A stretch of 64,000 nt of DNA, taken from Zarea fungicola (Eukaryota; Ascomycota; Sordariomycetes; Hypocreales; Cordycipitaceae). The position numbers and the translations under genes were made by a program. Below the pieces are notes generated by a model. It made no database searches, was not told where the DNA came from, and saw only the letters and a list, made by a program, of their open reading frames with translations. Shown piece by piece: positions 1-11,330 of this stretch (position 1 is its first letter; every line of letters starts with the position of its first letter). The DNA is taken from the NCBI GenBank assembly GCA_900169235.1, contig FWCC01000254.1, forward strand, positions 42,382 through 106,381, given 5' to 3'.

Positions 1-570
1 TTACTGTCTTCAAAAATAGCGAAGAAAATAAAGCAAAACTGCAGCATGAGCACACGGTAAGTATCTGTTGAGAAATTGTTGGTAAATTGGGAAATTACTG
101 CTCGTTCTTCGTTTAAATCGCAACTCATTAAAAGTTTTGATGCAGACTCTTGAAACGCTTCTTAGCTGGATGATAGCCGGCTTGCCGGCATAACTAGAAA
201 CAGTTGAGTCAGGTTACAGCCATGTGCGACTATATTTAGTCGCCAGCTAGTTCGTCAGTCCCGATGGATAAAACCAACTCAGGTCCAAGTACGTGCAGGA
301 GTGTGCCTAGTGATACAAGCAATTATCGAGAAAAGCGATGTACGCAGAAAATTGCGAAACAAGCAAAAGGATGTAGTAAAAATGCTCCACCTGTGTACAA
401 ATTAGGTAGCAAAATTCTATGACATCGTATTGACTGCGTAGGCAGAGACATAAAAAGGACGGTATATACTTGCCTTGCCATTTTGGAAATGCTCACACCA
501 AACAGTTCAAGTCCACGAAGCCAAGAAACGCCTTAAGCATGCGGAATAAGTAAGCATCTGCTGTAAAATT
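1..570. other. Gene-free stretch at window start
   Basis: No open frame, splice-supported exon or repeat that I can support is visible here. The sequence is moderately AT-rich. It contains one short imperfect GCCGGC-rich palindrome near 178-190, but nothing shows this is functional. Confidence 0.4.
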
Positions 571-993
571 ATGCACAGGCAGACGCACCGTACTAATGAG
601 GCATTAGCATCTACCCTTTCTTATTTCTGGCAACTTCGCGACTTGCCCAGTGTGCTGATCCGCAGTGCGGCAGGATTGTCACCAAAAGGAGCCAGCGGCT
701 TTTACACAGATTGGACCCAGCAGCAATGGGACGACGCATGGGCAGTGCGAGAATGCCTTTGCAATAACCACTGGGATAACTCTGGCTCATGCCAGTCAGG
801 GTCTGCTCGGGGCCAAACCAATATCCAGCTCGGCCAAGGCTGCGCCCAGCAGAGCTGCTGGAACAACTTATGGAATGTCATCTTCGAATGCATGGACACC
901 GCACATGGTAAACACAGCAATGGTGGGCAGGTTAATGACTACAATAACGATTGCTGGTACTATTTACAGATTGACGAACCCTATAAAGGTTAA
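571..993 (+). CDS. Possible Cys/Trp-rich hypothetical protein (weak)
   Basis: An ATG-initiated 140-residue frame. The C-terminal 95 residues are rich in Trp, Cys, Asn and Gln (for example WDDAWAVRECLCNN and DCWYYLQID), a composition more like a small secreted protein than random DNA. No signal peptide is seen at this start, so the real 5' end could lie in an upstream exon, for instance after the TTTTACACAG at about 700-710. An overlapping frame (665-1012) is less protein-like. I do not recognise a family. It could be a decayed gene fragment or a chance frame; no neighbour supports it. Confidence 0.25.
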   Translation: MHRQTHRTNEALASTLSYFWQLRDLPSVLIRSAAGLSPKGASGFYTDWTQQQWDDAWAVRECLCNNHWDNSGSCQSGSARGQTNIQLGQGCAQQSCWNNLWNVIFECMDTAHGKHSNGGQVNDYNNDCWYYLQIDEPYKG

Positions 994-2196
994 TAGGTAC
1001 AATGGCCTTTAGAATGGTATCAATTGTTAGTCAATTTACCAGATGCATTGTTTTCAATCAATGACTCTTGCAGCTTCGTTAAGAAGCCAGTTTCAAGTCA
1101 CAATGCCCGTCTTAGAGCTGATGAACGGTAATAATGTAGTCGGTTGCATGTGAGTAAGTTTGGCTGAACAGTTGGAATACACGAGTCACGCTGTTGATGA
1201 GACAAGCGAACTAGTTGAATGCCCTCGTATGCAGAATTTATAACACACCTTGTCTTTAGAGCGATTTTATAAGTATTATAAATTTCAACAAAAGAAAATG
1301 AAGGGCATTTCTCTGTATCCTCGGCATATTTGGACTAATCTCCGCATAAATTAAGGCCAAGGCAATTCTTGCCGAGTTTCGGAAATATCTGCAGAGTAGA
1401 GATCAAGGCTTGGACTGGCCTAAACCCAACGGTAAAGGCGATAATTGTTCTATTTTTACACAGAGGCTCTAGTGAGAATATTACGTGTATACATCAGGCT
1501 AGACTTGCGGATATGTCGGCAGAGAGGGTACATAAATTGGGAAACAATAATAGCAATGCTTCGGTTACCACAACGGAACACACCTAGGTTCATCAGACAT
1601 CAGAAACCTCCAAGAAACGACATGATATAGGCCGGTTTGATGCGTAATGAGGGAATTTACGATAGTTCTGGACTCTGTCGATTAACCTGCACTTCGATTG
1701 GAAACAGAAACGCAATAGTACTTGCAATAGTATCGCAAAAGGTTGTAGTATGCAACTTTACGATTCTCAAAATAAAACATCTTCAATCCGGTCAGATTGC
1801 TCCCCTGCATATGATCATATTTATCTAAAGCGCAAAAAGCAGACAAGTTGAGACCTTGAACAATCACCAATTTCAGTATGCACGTTTCCCGAATTCTTGA
1901 CGTCGGATCCGCACTCTTAGCAGCCTCACTGCCGATGCAGCTTTCTGACGCAGTCGGCGACATTTGCTGCCACCTTTGTTCTCTATTTCTCAGACTGTGA
2001 CATGCAGCACTTCTATTTCTACCATCCTGGCTGGGATTGTTGTGTCACGTGTAACGGCGCCTGCAGTGACAAAACCAAGCCAAAGACTGTGATTCTGCCT
2101 GACGCAAATTTAGTGCCAATTATTGGGCATGGTTTGACCAGCCTCAATCTTCACGTTGCAGAGGCTTGATCTCCCAAGACATTCCATTTCTCAGAC
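994..2196. other. Intergenic, upstream of the HET gene
   Basis: Only short overlapping frames occur here and none shows a recognisable motif. The last 150 bases before 2197 are the likely promoter and 5' leader of the HET gene. I see no repeat or RNA gene. Confidence 0.4.
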
Positions 2197-4385
2197 ATGT
2201 CAAGCAACACATCCGACAGTAACGCTGTGCAGCTTCATGTTCTCTGCTCACAGTGCAAATCGTTCTGGGAATGTGTAACATGCCTCAGCTTGAGGACTAA
2301 TGATCTAGGCAGTGGAGACGAGGCACCGTCGATGCCCCAGCACCTTTTATTCTCGCCACACCGAGCCGATGTTCTCCATGCGGCTTTACGGGGCTGCCAC
2401 TTCTGCTCCATCATCGTGGGCGCTGTTGTGGGATGTACTGGTGATCATGGTGATAGGCAGTTTTCTAAAGATGATAATGGCCCTATTTATATCTCGGTCG
2501 CCTCTTTTGACGCAGAAGCTGGTACATCTCTTCTAACATTGTTTCCATGTGAGCAGTCAAAAATTATCAGCCATGACCAAATATTAAACGACTCGCCACT
2601 ACTACTGCGCCTAGCCCAAGGTATATCCAAAAAAAAAAAAAAGAATATTTGAGATTTTTCTAAAGCTTATTTCTATTCCCAGCAAGCGCGGAGTATCCAA
2701 CCACGTTCAGCCAGCAACGTGCTTCGTCAAGGCTACAAAAGGCAACATATTCCACCGCAACGGCCGCCTTCATCAAAGCCTGGATTTCCGAGTGTCAGAG
2801 CAAGCATCTCCTTTGTGGTAGCAACTTCTTAGACCTTCTTCTTGGGTCGATGGAGGTACGTGCACGGCCGAAACGATTGTTGGACCTACTGGCTCTCCAG
2901 GATCCAGACAGAATACGACTTGTCGAGGCCGATGAGGCCTCAAACTGGGAATACTGTGCCTTGAGTTACAGTTGGGGCTTCAGTAAGCCATATGTCATGA
3001 CATCTTCAAATATAGCGGCATTCCAGAATGAGATCTACGTTAAAGATCTCCCAAGGCTTCTCCAAGACTCCATTGAAATTGTACGGGGTCTTGGCTTCCG
3101 GTACCTTTGGATCGATGCACTCTGCATTATGCAGGATGGGAGCCTCTCAGCTGTGGCCTCGGACGACTGGGTCGATCAAGCCGGCAAGATGAACGACATA
3201 TTTGGAAACGCGGTTGTCACCATCGCAGCATCTGAATGCTTTGATGGCAATCAAAAAATGATAGCGCAGAGGAATCCACTAAGTCAACTAACGTGCCGAC
3301 TGGACATCAGCGCAGAACTTTGCTACGAAGTTGTCCCCCCTTGCACACCTCATTGCCCGTTGCATCCTTTCGATAAAGCGCGGTATCACCTTGACACCAG
3401 AGCTTGGGTATTCCAAGAGCGAATATTGTCACCAAGAACAGTGCACTTGACTCGCAACTTCGTCCATCTTGAGTGTAGGACTGAGCTCTGTTGCGAAGCC
3501 ATGGACGGAGCCGAGGGTTGCCACCACAGCGGCGCTGTTGCCAAGGCAGATTATCAAATATTGTTTTCCATGTTTTCTCCTCAGGGGCTCGCTGATTTCG
3601 CCCGCGATGGATTTCTTTCCTTTTGGCATGAACTCGTCCGGAGATATTCTACCACGAACCTTAGTCGCAAACCCGATCTACTCACAGCCTTGGCAGGTCT
3701 TGCCAATCAAGTGCAGCGGAAGTCGCGGCTCACTTGGTCCTTTGGCTTGTGGCGAGAGTGTTTGCTCCGGGAGCTGCTGTGGTTTGTTCGGGGAGGGATC
3801 GGTACACCCTGCCACGACCGAGCACCGACTTGGTCCTGGGCTAGTATCGATGTACAAAAGCAACAGATTATGTACGAGCCAGCAACTGAAGTCTCGCTTC
3901 TTGCCGAGATCATTGATTTACCAAATGCAACGGATTTTGCACGCCGCCCTGGTTCATTGGTTAACGAAACCAAACACTGCGTTAAGATCACAGGTCTGCT
4001 AAGACCTGGCTGCCCAGACTTTTCCAAATATGGCCAGAATACAGCATCGAGCGCAGAGAGCGACATCCGCGTTCATAGAAACTGCAAGGGAATGCAGCAC
4101 ATACATACAAAGTGTCCATTTCACCCGGATTACGAGCTCCCAGACGGCATTGAGCTACGCAGCTTACTAATTGCCTATGCCTCAGGGACTCAACAGACAA
4201 GGGGCGCTCGTCAGAGCTGGGAGACGCACGTAGGGATTGTTCTGACACCTGTTACAGGACGTCAAAATCGGTATAAACGTGTGGGTTACTTCCATATGGA
4301 TATACAGGACCAGATAGAAGGCGAGGATCAACAGCTGCCTTGGTTGTTGGAGAATTCTAAAACGGCAGAGGTAGAAATTATCTAA
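2197..4385 (+). CDS. HET-domain (heterokaryon incompatibility) protein
   Basis: Two exons, 2197..2620 and 2683..4385, give 708 residues. The 62-nt intron (GTATAT...CCCAG) contains a poly-A run and a frame stop, so it must be removed. Splicing joins the frames exactly and restores WISECQSKHLLC, the segment that usually precedes a HET domain. HET hallmarks follow in order: CALSYSWG at about 233-240, LWIDALCI at about 285-292, an FGNA-type segment at about 328, and RAWVFQERILS at about 387-397. HET proteins take part in non-self recognition and programmed cell death after hyphal fusion; the family is large and most members have no known partner. The N-terminal 140 residues contain CxxC pairs (CSQC, CHFC) typical of this subgroup. 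The stop codon overlaps the stop of the convergent Clr5-domain gene. Confidence 0.9.
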
Positions 4386-5932
4386 AGACTTGGGATGTAG
4401 CTATAGCTTTGCAGCAGGTTTCTGATATACTCTTCTTGTTCTCTGACCCGGGCAACACGTCTACTCGGCTGCTCAAACCAGGTCAGCGCCTCGTTCAATG
4501 CTTGCTCAACATAATGATATGCTTTCCGCAAATTTAAGCCATAAATATCTTGGGAAACATTTGCGGAGTTGCTGTAAGGCAACCTGTCAACGCGCGCCAG
4601 ATGCACTCGGCCTAGTCCTTCGAGGGCCGCATAGCGCATCTTGGCTCTTGGGAAACCACTGAGGTGCTCAGCCCGCATTAAAACCATCATATAACATCCC
4701 TCTGCACCGTCTAAGTTGCTTCCATCAAGAAAATCGTCTGCGACATTTGTCGCGGTCCAGAGCACGTTCCGGGCAAGAGGGCCGTAGAACGTCTCCTGTT
4801 CCGTCAGAAGCTGTGCGCGGCGGGCACCTCCTTCGGTACGGTCTTGTCCATGATAGAGGCAGTCACACAGCCGTTCTTGAATATAGAGGCGGTGCCAACT
4901 GTGGGGAGACTGCTCGGAGAAGATTCCCAGGGCGGCCCGGAGACTTGAGACAGCAGTTTGCTGCAGCAGCGCAGGAGGCGACGACGACAGAGAGAGAAAG
5001 AACTGTACCAGAGGTGGGGATGCATGTAGAGACATGGCCATTGCCGCTAAATATCGGAGCAGGCACCTCAGCACGGCCTGCGCCTGCGACTTGGCGGACA
5101 GCTCGCATGCAATGGCCAACAGTTGGGCAATGCTCATGGGATGGCAGTCGGAGAGGAGGGGTTGGACCAGATCAAAGGCACGACGGAAATTTGGAAATGC
5201 ACCCGGACCTCTGCGCATCATCTGTGCTAAGCCTTCTTGCATGCGATCCCCGAAACGCCCGTGTGTGGTGAACTGATGTACTGGTGGCTCTTGATGGATC
5301 GCTGCAATCCCCAGGCCGAGGTAGACCGCGCAGTAGTCTCTTAGGCTGCCGACTGCCCTTTGCTCGACAGTTAAAATGGGGGCGTAGATATTGACGGGGC
5401 TTGTTTGTCTGCTCATTGAGAGAAAAGCTGCAGGCATGACTGAGCTATGTGTGGAAGACAGCGCGCCAAGTGTCAGACTGTCTTCGCTAGTACCATCGAC
5501 GGGACTTATACGCTCGTGGATCAGGGTAACTGCCGGCGCGTCTCGGTCGATGACAGCTGAACGACACCACTGAATGGGGTTTCGGATGCCTTTGCGTCTG
5601 AAAAAGCGTAGAACCTCAGACATGGCAACCTGTCGTCCTCGGATTAAGAACCAAGGTTCGGGTGTTGGCCACAGCGCCGGATCAGGATCCAGTAGACGGA
5701 GAGCGGAGACCATGTCATGCAACTGGTTATTTCTCTGCAGACTCCATTGGCTGATGCGAGCTCTAATCATGCGCGTGTTGGCCCAGTATCCAAGCGATTT
5801 TAGATGATCTCGAACCTGGGCCATGGAACACCGTCTATCAAGATAGAGCTCGGTGAAGATCGGTCGCAGGCGCAGCCAGTCCGCGCTAGACGGCACCGCC
5901 AAGCCTGGTTGCCTATTGACTGAAGACTCCAT
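4382..5932 (-). CDS. Clr5-domain protein
   Basis: A single exon of 516 residues from the ATG at 5932. Residues about 18-72 match the fungal Clr5 domain: W near the start, a hydrophobic FTELYLDRRCSMAQV stretch, LKSLGY, then MIRARISQWSLQRNN. Clr5 was first named in fission yeast heterochromatic silencing. In filamentous fungi the domain sits at the N-terminus of many otherwise unrelated proteins. The remaining 440 residues are mostly helical with no motif I recognise, resembling the poorly conserved repeat-like C-termini of this group. A nuclear or DNA-linked role is inferred from the domain only. Its 3' end overlaps the HET gene stop by four bases (4382-4385). Confidence 0.8.
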   Translation of the reverse strand: MESSVNRQPGLAVPSSADWLRLRPIFTELYLDRRCSMAQVRDHLKSLGYWANTRMIRARISQWSLQRNNQLHDMVSALRLLDPDPALWPTPEPWFLIRGRQVAMSEVLRFFRRKGIRNPIQWCRSAVIDRDAPAVTLIHERISPVDGTSEDSLTLGALSSTHSSVMPAAFLSMSRQTSPVNIYAPILTVEQRAVGSLRDYCAVYLGLGIAAIHQEPPVHQFTTHGRFGDRMQEGLAQMMRRGPGAFPNFRRAFDLVQPLLSDCHPMSIAQLLAIACELSAKSQAQAVLRCLLRYLAAMAMSLHASPPLVQFFLSLSSSPPALLQQTAVSSLRAALGIFSEQSPHSWHRLYIQERLCDCLYHGQDRTEGGARRAQLLTEQETFYGPLARNVLWTATNVADDFLDGSNLDGAEGCYMMVLMRAEHLSGFPRAKMRYAALEGLGRVHLARVDRLPYSNSANVSQDIYGLNLRKAYHYVEQALNEALTWFEQPSRRVARVREQEEYIRNLLQSYSYIPSL

Positions 5933-6918
5933 CGAGCATCGCAGCGAGGTGAGGAATGAAGATTAGCATGGCTTGCGAGGAAGAAACATTTCTGCCACAT
6001 ATGCCCGGGCTTTTTGCTGTCTGCATTCTTGTCATTTATCGTGGTCGTTACGCCTAGTCTCATACCCTCGAATCATATTTGTCACAGCCACGCCACCAAC
6101 TAGTAACGTGTTCGGCCGCTAAAAGCAAGTCCTTCACACGACAAAATATAGTTGAGGCCTAATTCCTGTTGGTGTGGTACCCACCTGTTGCCTCGCGACA
6201 TTCAGCTCTTCGGTATCTCATGCACGTTGCTTTTTCGGTATTTAGGCGTTCAGCATTCAGCCTTGTTTGGCATTCAGCAGTATGCAGGCTTGGCAGAGCT
6301 ATGTCCGAGTCGCATATGACCAATACAGTTCTTCATCGCTGGATAAGACAGACACACCCCGATGTAGCAAACTGCCAGCCACAGGGCATAGGTCTGGTGG
6401 CCTAGTATGGCTTCTCAGGCGCCAGGTCAAGCCTTTTTTTTTTTTCATCCATCAATGCATTCACGTGCGGTCAGCCTCACTAAATAGTGCGGAATTGACT
6501 TGTTCAGCCATCACATCGTCTCAGCCCGTAGGGGCTAGGAGCAAATGAAACGATCTACCCGTGCGGCTGAGACCATGTTGGTGTCGGGTTTAGCCCATCC
6601 ATCACAATCAAAGACTGATCGTCCTCTTGGGATACCCGTTGCATTTAAGACTCTCGGTAGCATCTGCAGCACTGGTGCTGTACAAACAATGCCACCAATT
6701 CAGTGCTTCAGGACTAAAACCATCTACCAAGCTGCAGCATAAAATGGTCGGCAATGATTTAGGAGTGAGGACTCTCTCATATTAAACTAAAAGTTGACTG
6801 TGTGAGGGGAGTGTTATCTAGTAGAAGCAAACAACAAAAATTCAGGATAAAAATAGCTATGCCCAGTAGCAGATAATAATAGCATAGCTTCAAGCCGTCC
6901 TCGTTCAAACCGTTCCAA
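5933..6918. other. Intergenic, promoter side of the Clr5 gene
   Basis: Contains only short unconvincing frames. A T-run at about 6436-6446 and mixed pyrimidine tracts are present. I see no RNA gene or repeat. Confidence 0.4.
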
Positions 6919-7185
6919 CTACATAACCAGACAAGAATCCGTTACAGCGTCAACAACGTGATCCACAAAATCCCCGCCATCTACATCGTGATGATCGACT
7001 GTCCCAGAAAATCTCGTGTGCACGTCTGAGTCATTGATAGGGTGACCCGTAGTTGTATCGACGTAGGTAGAGCCGTTATTGTTATCAATACCGACAGTAT
7101 GGCCATCGCGTGTTGTGAGATCAGGCCGGTCAACGCTTGTCGGATACTCGACCTTTGGTGGTGGTGGAGGGCTTTGGGAAGACAT
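6919..7185 (-). CDS. Small hypothetical protein (weak)
   Basis: From the ATG at 7185 this frame gives 88 residues that are acidic and hydrophilic: a proline run near the N-terminus (SPPPPPKVEYP), then many Asp, Thr and His residues (for example DVHTRFSGTVDHHDVDGGDF) and a short hydrophobic end. There is no signal peptide, membrane segment or known motif. The composition looks like a small disordered fungal protein and unlike random AT-rich spacer. Extending the frame upstream to 7260 adds residues of different character, so the internal ATG is preferred. No family recognised; it may be spurious. Confidence 0.35.
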   Translation of the reverse strand: MSSQSPPPPPKVEYPTSVDRPDLTTRDGHTVGIDNNNGSTYVDTTTGHPINDSDVHTRFSGTVDHHDVDGGDFVDHVVDAVTDSCLVM

Positions 7186-8053
7186 GTCAGACAGGACGGC
7201 AGCTGTATGCCAAGACGCAAGTGAGACGGTTAGGTGGCGCGGGATCTGAACTTGAATCACCGACGTTCACCTGTTCTGTTGACTGTGATTTAAGATATGT
7301 AGCCAACAACGGCTCGCCTTTTTGTGTTGTTGCAAAGACAAATGGAATTGAATTAAACTTGCAGAAGCAAGGGAAAGGAGCAGATTTATGCATCGAAGCA
7401 GAGTCACGAGTAAGATTCCATGAATTAGTGTCTCCAGCCGCTTACCGTCAGGCCGTCCGCCCAAGTCGACGTTATCAGAATGCGCTCCTGTGTCCCTTGC
7501 CTCGCTTCGAACTATCAAATCGGTATTTCTTTACTCATCGCACTTTCCAAGACGACCCGCGCATCTAAACTTTAGGCATAAAGCTTCCCTGCCGGGTGGC
7601 TTATGCATGGGCTTTCTGTCAATATTGGCGTCGCTAGTGGCAGCCACATAGCCGCCACCATTCCCGTCCGTTCCCGGATTCGGCAAATAATCCAATAAGC
7701 AATCGGATACATGTCTGCTATGCTAGCCTCTGAAGCATAACCTCAAAGTCGAGCGCATTGGAGCTCATAGTGTTGCAAGCCGTCGCACACCAGAGACAAG
7801 TCTAGATTCAGCCTCACATATGTTAGCACTAAGATATGAAGTATATAAACTGAGAATCGCCGGCAGCAACGGTGGTTAAACTGCCACTATGGTGTACCGA
7901 GAGCCGCAACGTCTTCGAGTGAAATCTCGCAGAAGTTAGGATTCACATACACTTTTCTGCTCTATCAGCAACCATACTTCTTTAGTCAATCCCCGCTAGA
8001 AACGGCCACTCCACCAAGGGCCTCCCAAAAAATTGCAAGAGCAGAGAAACATA
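7186..8053. other. Intergenic
   Basis: Frames on both strands are short and lack motifs. The last 150 bases (about 7900-8053) are probably the leader of the small CxxC gene that follows. Nothing else is seen. Confidence 0.35.
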
Positions 8054-8335
8054 ATGGTCTTTCATATCCTACCAGCACTGGCAGTGGCAGGCGTCAAGTA
8101 TGTTATCAAAGAGGCTACTGATGCCCCGACTTGTGGAACTTGCGGAAAGATCAAGATGAAGATGTGGGCTGGAGTTCGGATAATCTTCCTGTGCGAGGAT
8201 TGCGAAGACGGTATGAAGGTTAAAATGGGCCTAAAAGCAGTCCAAATTGCTACTTTCGGGGTATGTTCTGCCTCCTCGAGCACCGTTTAACAACATTCTC
8301 TAACCACTAACATCCCATTTCAGCTGGCCAATTAA
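8054..8335 (+). CDS. 72-residue protein with two CxxC knuckles
   Basis: Two exons, 8054..8260 and 8324..8335, joined in phase 0 across a 63-nt intron (GTATGT...TTTCAG, with CTAAC branch candidates near 8300). The last exon adds only three residues and a stop. The start is the ATG at 8054; an in-frame TTG upstream is not a eukaryotic start. The protein begins with a hydrophobic stretch (FHILPALAVAGVKYVI), followed by CGTC at residues 27-30 and CEDC at 47-50, a spacing fitting a single zinc-ribbon-like site. The C-terminal third is basic and aliphatic. I do not recognise a family. Zinc binding and possible membrane or mitochondrial association are inferences. Confidence 0.55.
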
Positions 8336-8936
8336 CACCCGTCTCGTGCTCGAGAAGGAAGCGGTTTATATTCGACGCAACTCAATGCCATTTCATTTCA
8401 TCAAGAACCTTTTCATAACACAGTACTTGAGTAAATTGGTGTCTAACCATGTCATGCGTGGGTGGCCGGCAGTGGACGGACAAGGCAGAGTTTGTAGATC
8501 GGACTTGTGTTGGTGCAATACAAAATTTGGTCCATATGGTAGCTTATATCCTAATGTAACGTCGTTTCTTCTTAGTTCAATCGTTAGGTATCAAAACAAG
8601 ATCACGAGTCATTAAATGTGCCCCAGTTTCTGGATGACCTGACCCTGAGGTAAAGCGAACGGCTGACTTTCCACTCCGGCTAGACAACCTGCTGTTGCTC
8701 CCTGTACAGCGGGTGCTTACACCTCCACGTCATTTAATTATTGAATTATTGATAGCAACTACTATAAGTCCCAGAGAAAAAGTCCTCGGCTAGGTTGCCT
8801 CGTCAAAGCACTGCTCTACCGGCTCACCACAAATCGTGCTCTGTTAGGTTCCACCCCTCATCTTCTGCCGGACCATACGTTAATTTATCTACGCTATAAG
8901 GGCGTTATTTTCAATTTTGCTAATATATTTCCTGCG
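8336..8936. other. Intergenic
   Basis: A short frame at 8346-8615 has no recognisable motif and runs straight out of the preceding gene's 3' region. Sequence around 8690-8940 is AT-rich with no clear signal. Confidence 0.35.
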
Positions 8937-9188
8937 TTGTTAAATATAGTCTGGGAATCATGCAACTATCCTCTTGGCGCAACGCTGGGCGACTTAACGC
9001 AGGTCAGCACCATGAACTTTGCCTCGCCTCCCGATAATTATTGGAAACATATTGCCGAATTAACTGGCGACCAGACCTGGGGATCCGAAAACATGCGCAG
9101 GTTGATCATAACGATTGGTAGAACGATTAGAACGCCCGTCAGCCCGGCCACGGCTATTATAGCTATCTCGGTGTACGTTCCGCCCTAA
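8937..9188 (+). pseudogene. Relic of a GMC-type oxidoreductase
   Basis: An isolated frame of about 80 codons. Its middle part resembles the FAD-binding start of glucose-methanol-choline oxidoreductases: YPLGATLGDLTQVSTMNFA recalls the Gly-rich 'GxxLGGSSxxNxMxF' segment, and NYWKHIAELTGDQTW plus SENMRR match the region that follows it in the family. The second glycine of the GG pair reads Asp, and no N-terminal dinucleotide-binding motif, substrate domain or catalytic His is found nearby. A full-length enzyme needs about 550-600 residues, so this is a fragment. The similarity is judged by eye from family knowledge. Confidence 0.45.
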
Positions 9189-9338
9189 TTCTCACCGGTT
9201 CATCCAGTCATAGCATCACAGGAGAATGTGAAAAATAATTGGCAAAATCTGATAAAACTCAGTGATCATTCATCAGTCATCAGTCAAACTAAACGATAAT
9301 AACTAATCAGCGGACTTTACAGTTCTTGTAACGTTTTG

Positions 9339-11291
9339 CTATACACGCGAGCCTCTGCCATCCCGCTTCCGATACCGCGTTCCTTCGCTACCATCCATAG
9401 TCCACCGGCGATCTTTTCGATACATTCCTCTTTCGGGCTCTCTGCTATCATCTCTTTCAAATTTCTTGGGTCGCCGCGGGCTCTCTTGCCTGCTATACGA
9501 CTTTACGTATCTTGAGGACCGGTCATCCCCAGCATCCGTCGCTCGACGGTCCAGCGTCCCTCTTTTGGATCGTGGTACCTCGACAACTACGTCACTATCC
9601 CGGTCGCGCCTGTAGCGACTGAGATGCTCTTCCCTACTTTTAGGATCAGAATGGATCAACGGAGGCGCTAGGTTCTGGCCGGCATTGGAGCGCGCCGTGG
9701 AGGAAGCGGAGCGGGAGAGCGGTGGTGGTTGTCTCTCCGAACCAACGCTGTGCTTCCAGACGCGAATGGCCTCTGTGACTAGCTGAAGAGCGCCCTCGTT
9801 AGGCTGAGATGGGAACAGATGCTTTGAAATTTGTCTTGGGAGCCTCTCTCGTGAGCCCGACTCATCCTCGGGATCTTCAGGTACTGCTTCCAGGGGTAAA
9901 TCTGCAATGACTCGGCAGAGCCGAGAAGCTTCTTGGTCTGGGAATGCACGGATAATGACAATCATCCACTGTACAAAGCCCTCTGGGGTGAGTGCTGGGA
10001 TATAGGGTCGCTCCTTTGTTCCTGGGGAGCTGTCTTGTACGAGATGATAATCGCACTGCATGTCCAAGTAGAGCGTCTCCAAAGCGCGCATGGCTTCGCG
10101 CGAAGTAGGAGCAAAGAGTCCTGGAGCAAGTTAGTATGTGCGATGCGTGACGACGCTCATATTCTGTAAAACTCACGGGTTAAATCAATCGACTCTTTGT
10201 CGATTCTATACTTGCAATAGAATTTGTATAGTTTATCGGGTGTCAGCACGAGAGAGTATGTCGGCTTGTAAACTTCAGTCTGGAGAGAGACGTGGTTAGC
10301 GCTGGTCGGGCGTTGTGGCCGTGTAAGCTGGCATAGCTACTCACCAAATAACGAGCCAGGCCACGCAGCACATTTGCTAGTCTCCTTGTCGGCTCCCCTC
10401 GAGATCGGAAGAGCTTGCCCCATTTGGCATCCAACGGCGATGGTGAGGTTTCACGCGGCAGACGCATGTTTGCCTTGGAAGGGGTGTTGATGCCAGTGTA
10501 CCGCTCGTCACGGGCGGACGATCGCCGCTGTAGGACAACCGGGACGCGATCCGAGAACCGCACTTCTTTTACGGGCGGAACTGCAGAAGGTGCAGTGTGC
10601 TCTCTCACCAGAGCTGGATTCGCCGTGGGCGATGTAGGGGCTGATGCAGCAAAGACACGTTGTCGCTGCTCCTGTCTTCTTCTATCCGAGTTGGGCTCCT
10701 CCGAGCCCGGGCGGGGTGGGGGACTGCCTGAGCGGGAGGATCGCGGGGTACAGCCGTTGTCCTCAGCGTCTGTGCAATCTTCCACGGTAGCTTGATAGTT
10801 CTTTCCGCGGTATAATGTGTCCTTTGTTGTGGTTGAGCCACGGTCGCTCTCGGCTGTTGGTGGTGGGAGAGAGCCGTCAGAATAAGCCCTCGTGTAGCGA
10901 GGCATCTTGTAAGCTTCTAGAAGAAAATTCAAGTTAGTACAGAAAATAGATAAAAAAAGCAGAATGTGTGGTACTGACCTTCCCATTTACAAATTATTTC
11001 GTCGAATCGACGACCTTGTTCACCTGAAATGGCAAGAGCTTGTTTAAGCTCCTCGACAACGCCGTCACCCATCAGTGGTGGCAGGTCTCCTGTGTCCTGT
11101 GTTGCCCCAAAGTTGGGCGATGCACCATGTTTAGCGCGCGCATCAGCATCAACTGGATGAAACAACGGTGACGCCTGACTTGAGGACACTGCAGTGCTTG
11201 AAGCAGATGCTTGGCTATCGTGTGGTGCAGCATCCCACAGACGCTTCCGTCCTTCGTCTGGTGACAGGGACAGGATGAGACCGGGGGCCAT
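9339..11291 (-). CDS. DUF7514-domain protein, 4 exons
   Basis: Exons on the minus strand: 11291..10979, 10916..10345, 10279..10177 and 10120..9339, giving 589 residues. Introns are 62, 65 and 56 nt, all GT-AG; the first has a perfect TACTAAC branch site, and all phases agree. Residues 1-270 are low-complexity and disordered. The conserved fungal domain I recognise as DUF7514 starts at about 277 (WGKLF, PTRRLANVLRGLARYL) and continues through YSLVLTPDKLYKFY, LYLDMQCDYHLVQ, IPALTPEGFVQWM and LPRQISKHLFP. The tail of about 150 residues is rich in Arg, Ser and Asp. The function of the domain is not known to me; the composition suggests a nuclear or scaffold role, which is inference. A TATAAA lies 40 bases upstream of the ATG. 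Confidence 0.85.
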
Positions 11292-11330
11292 TGTGTATGT
11301 GTGTAAGGAAGATGCAAGTGAACGGTGGGG

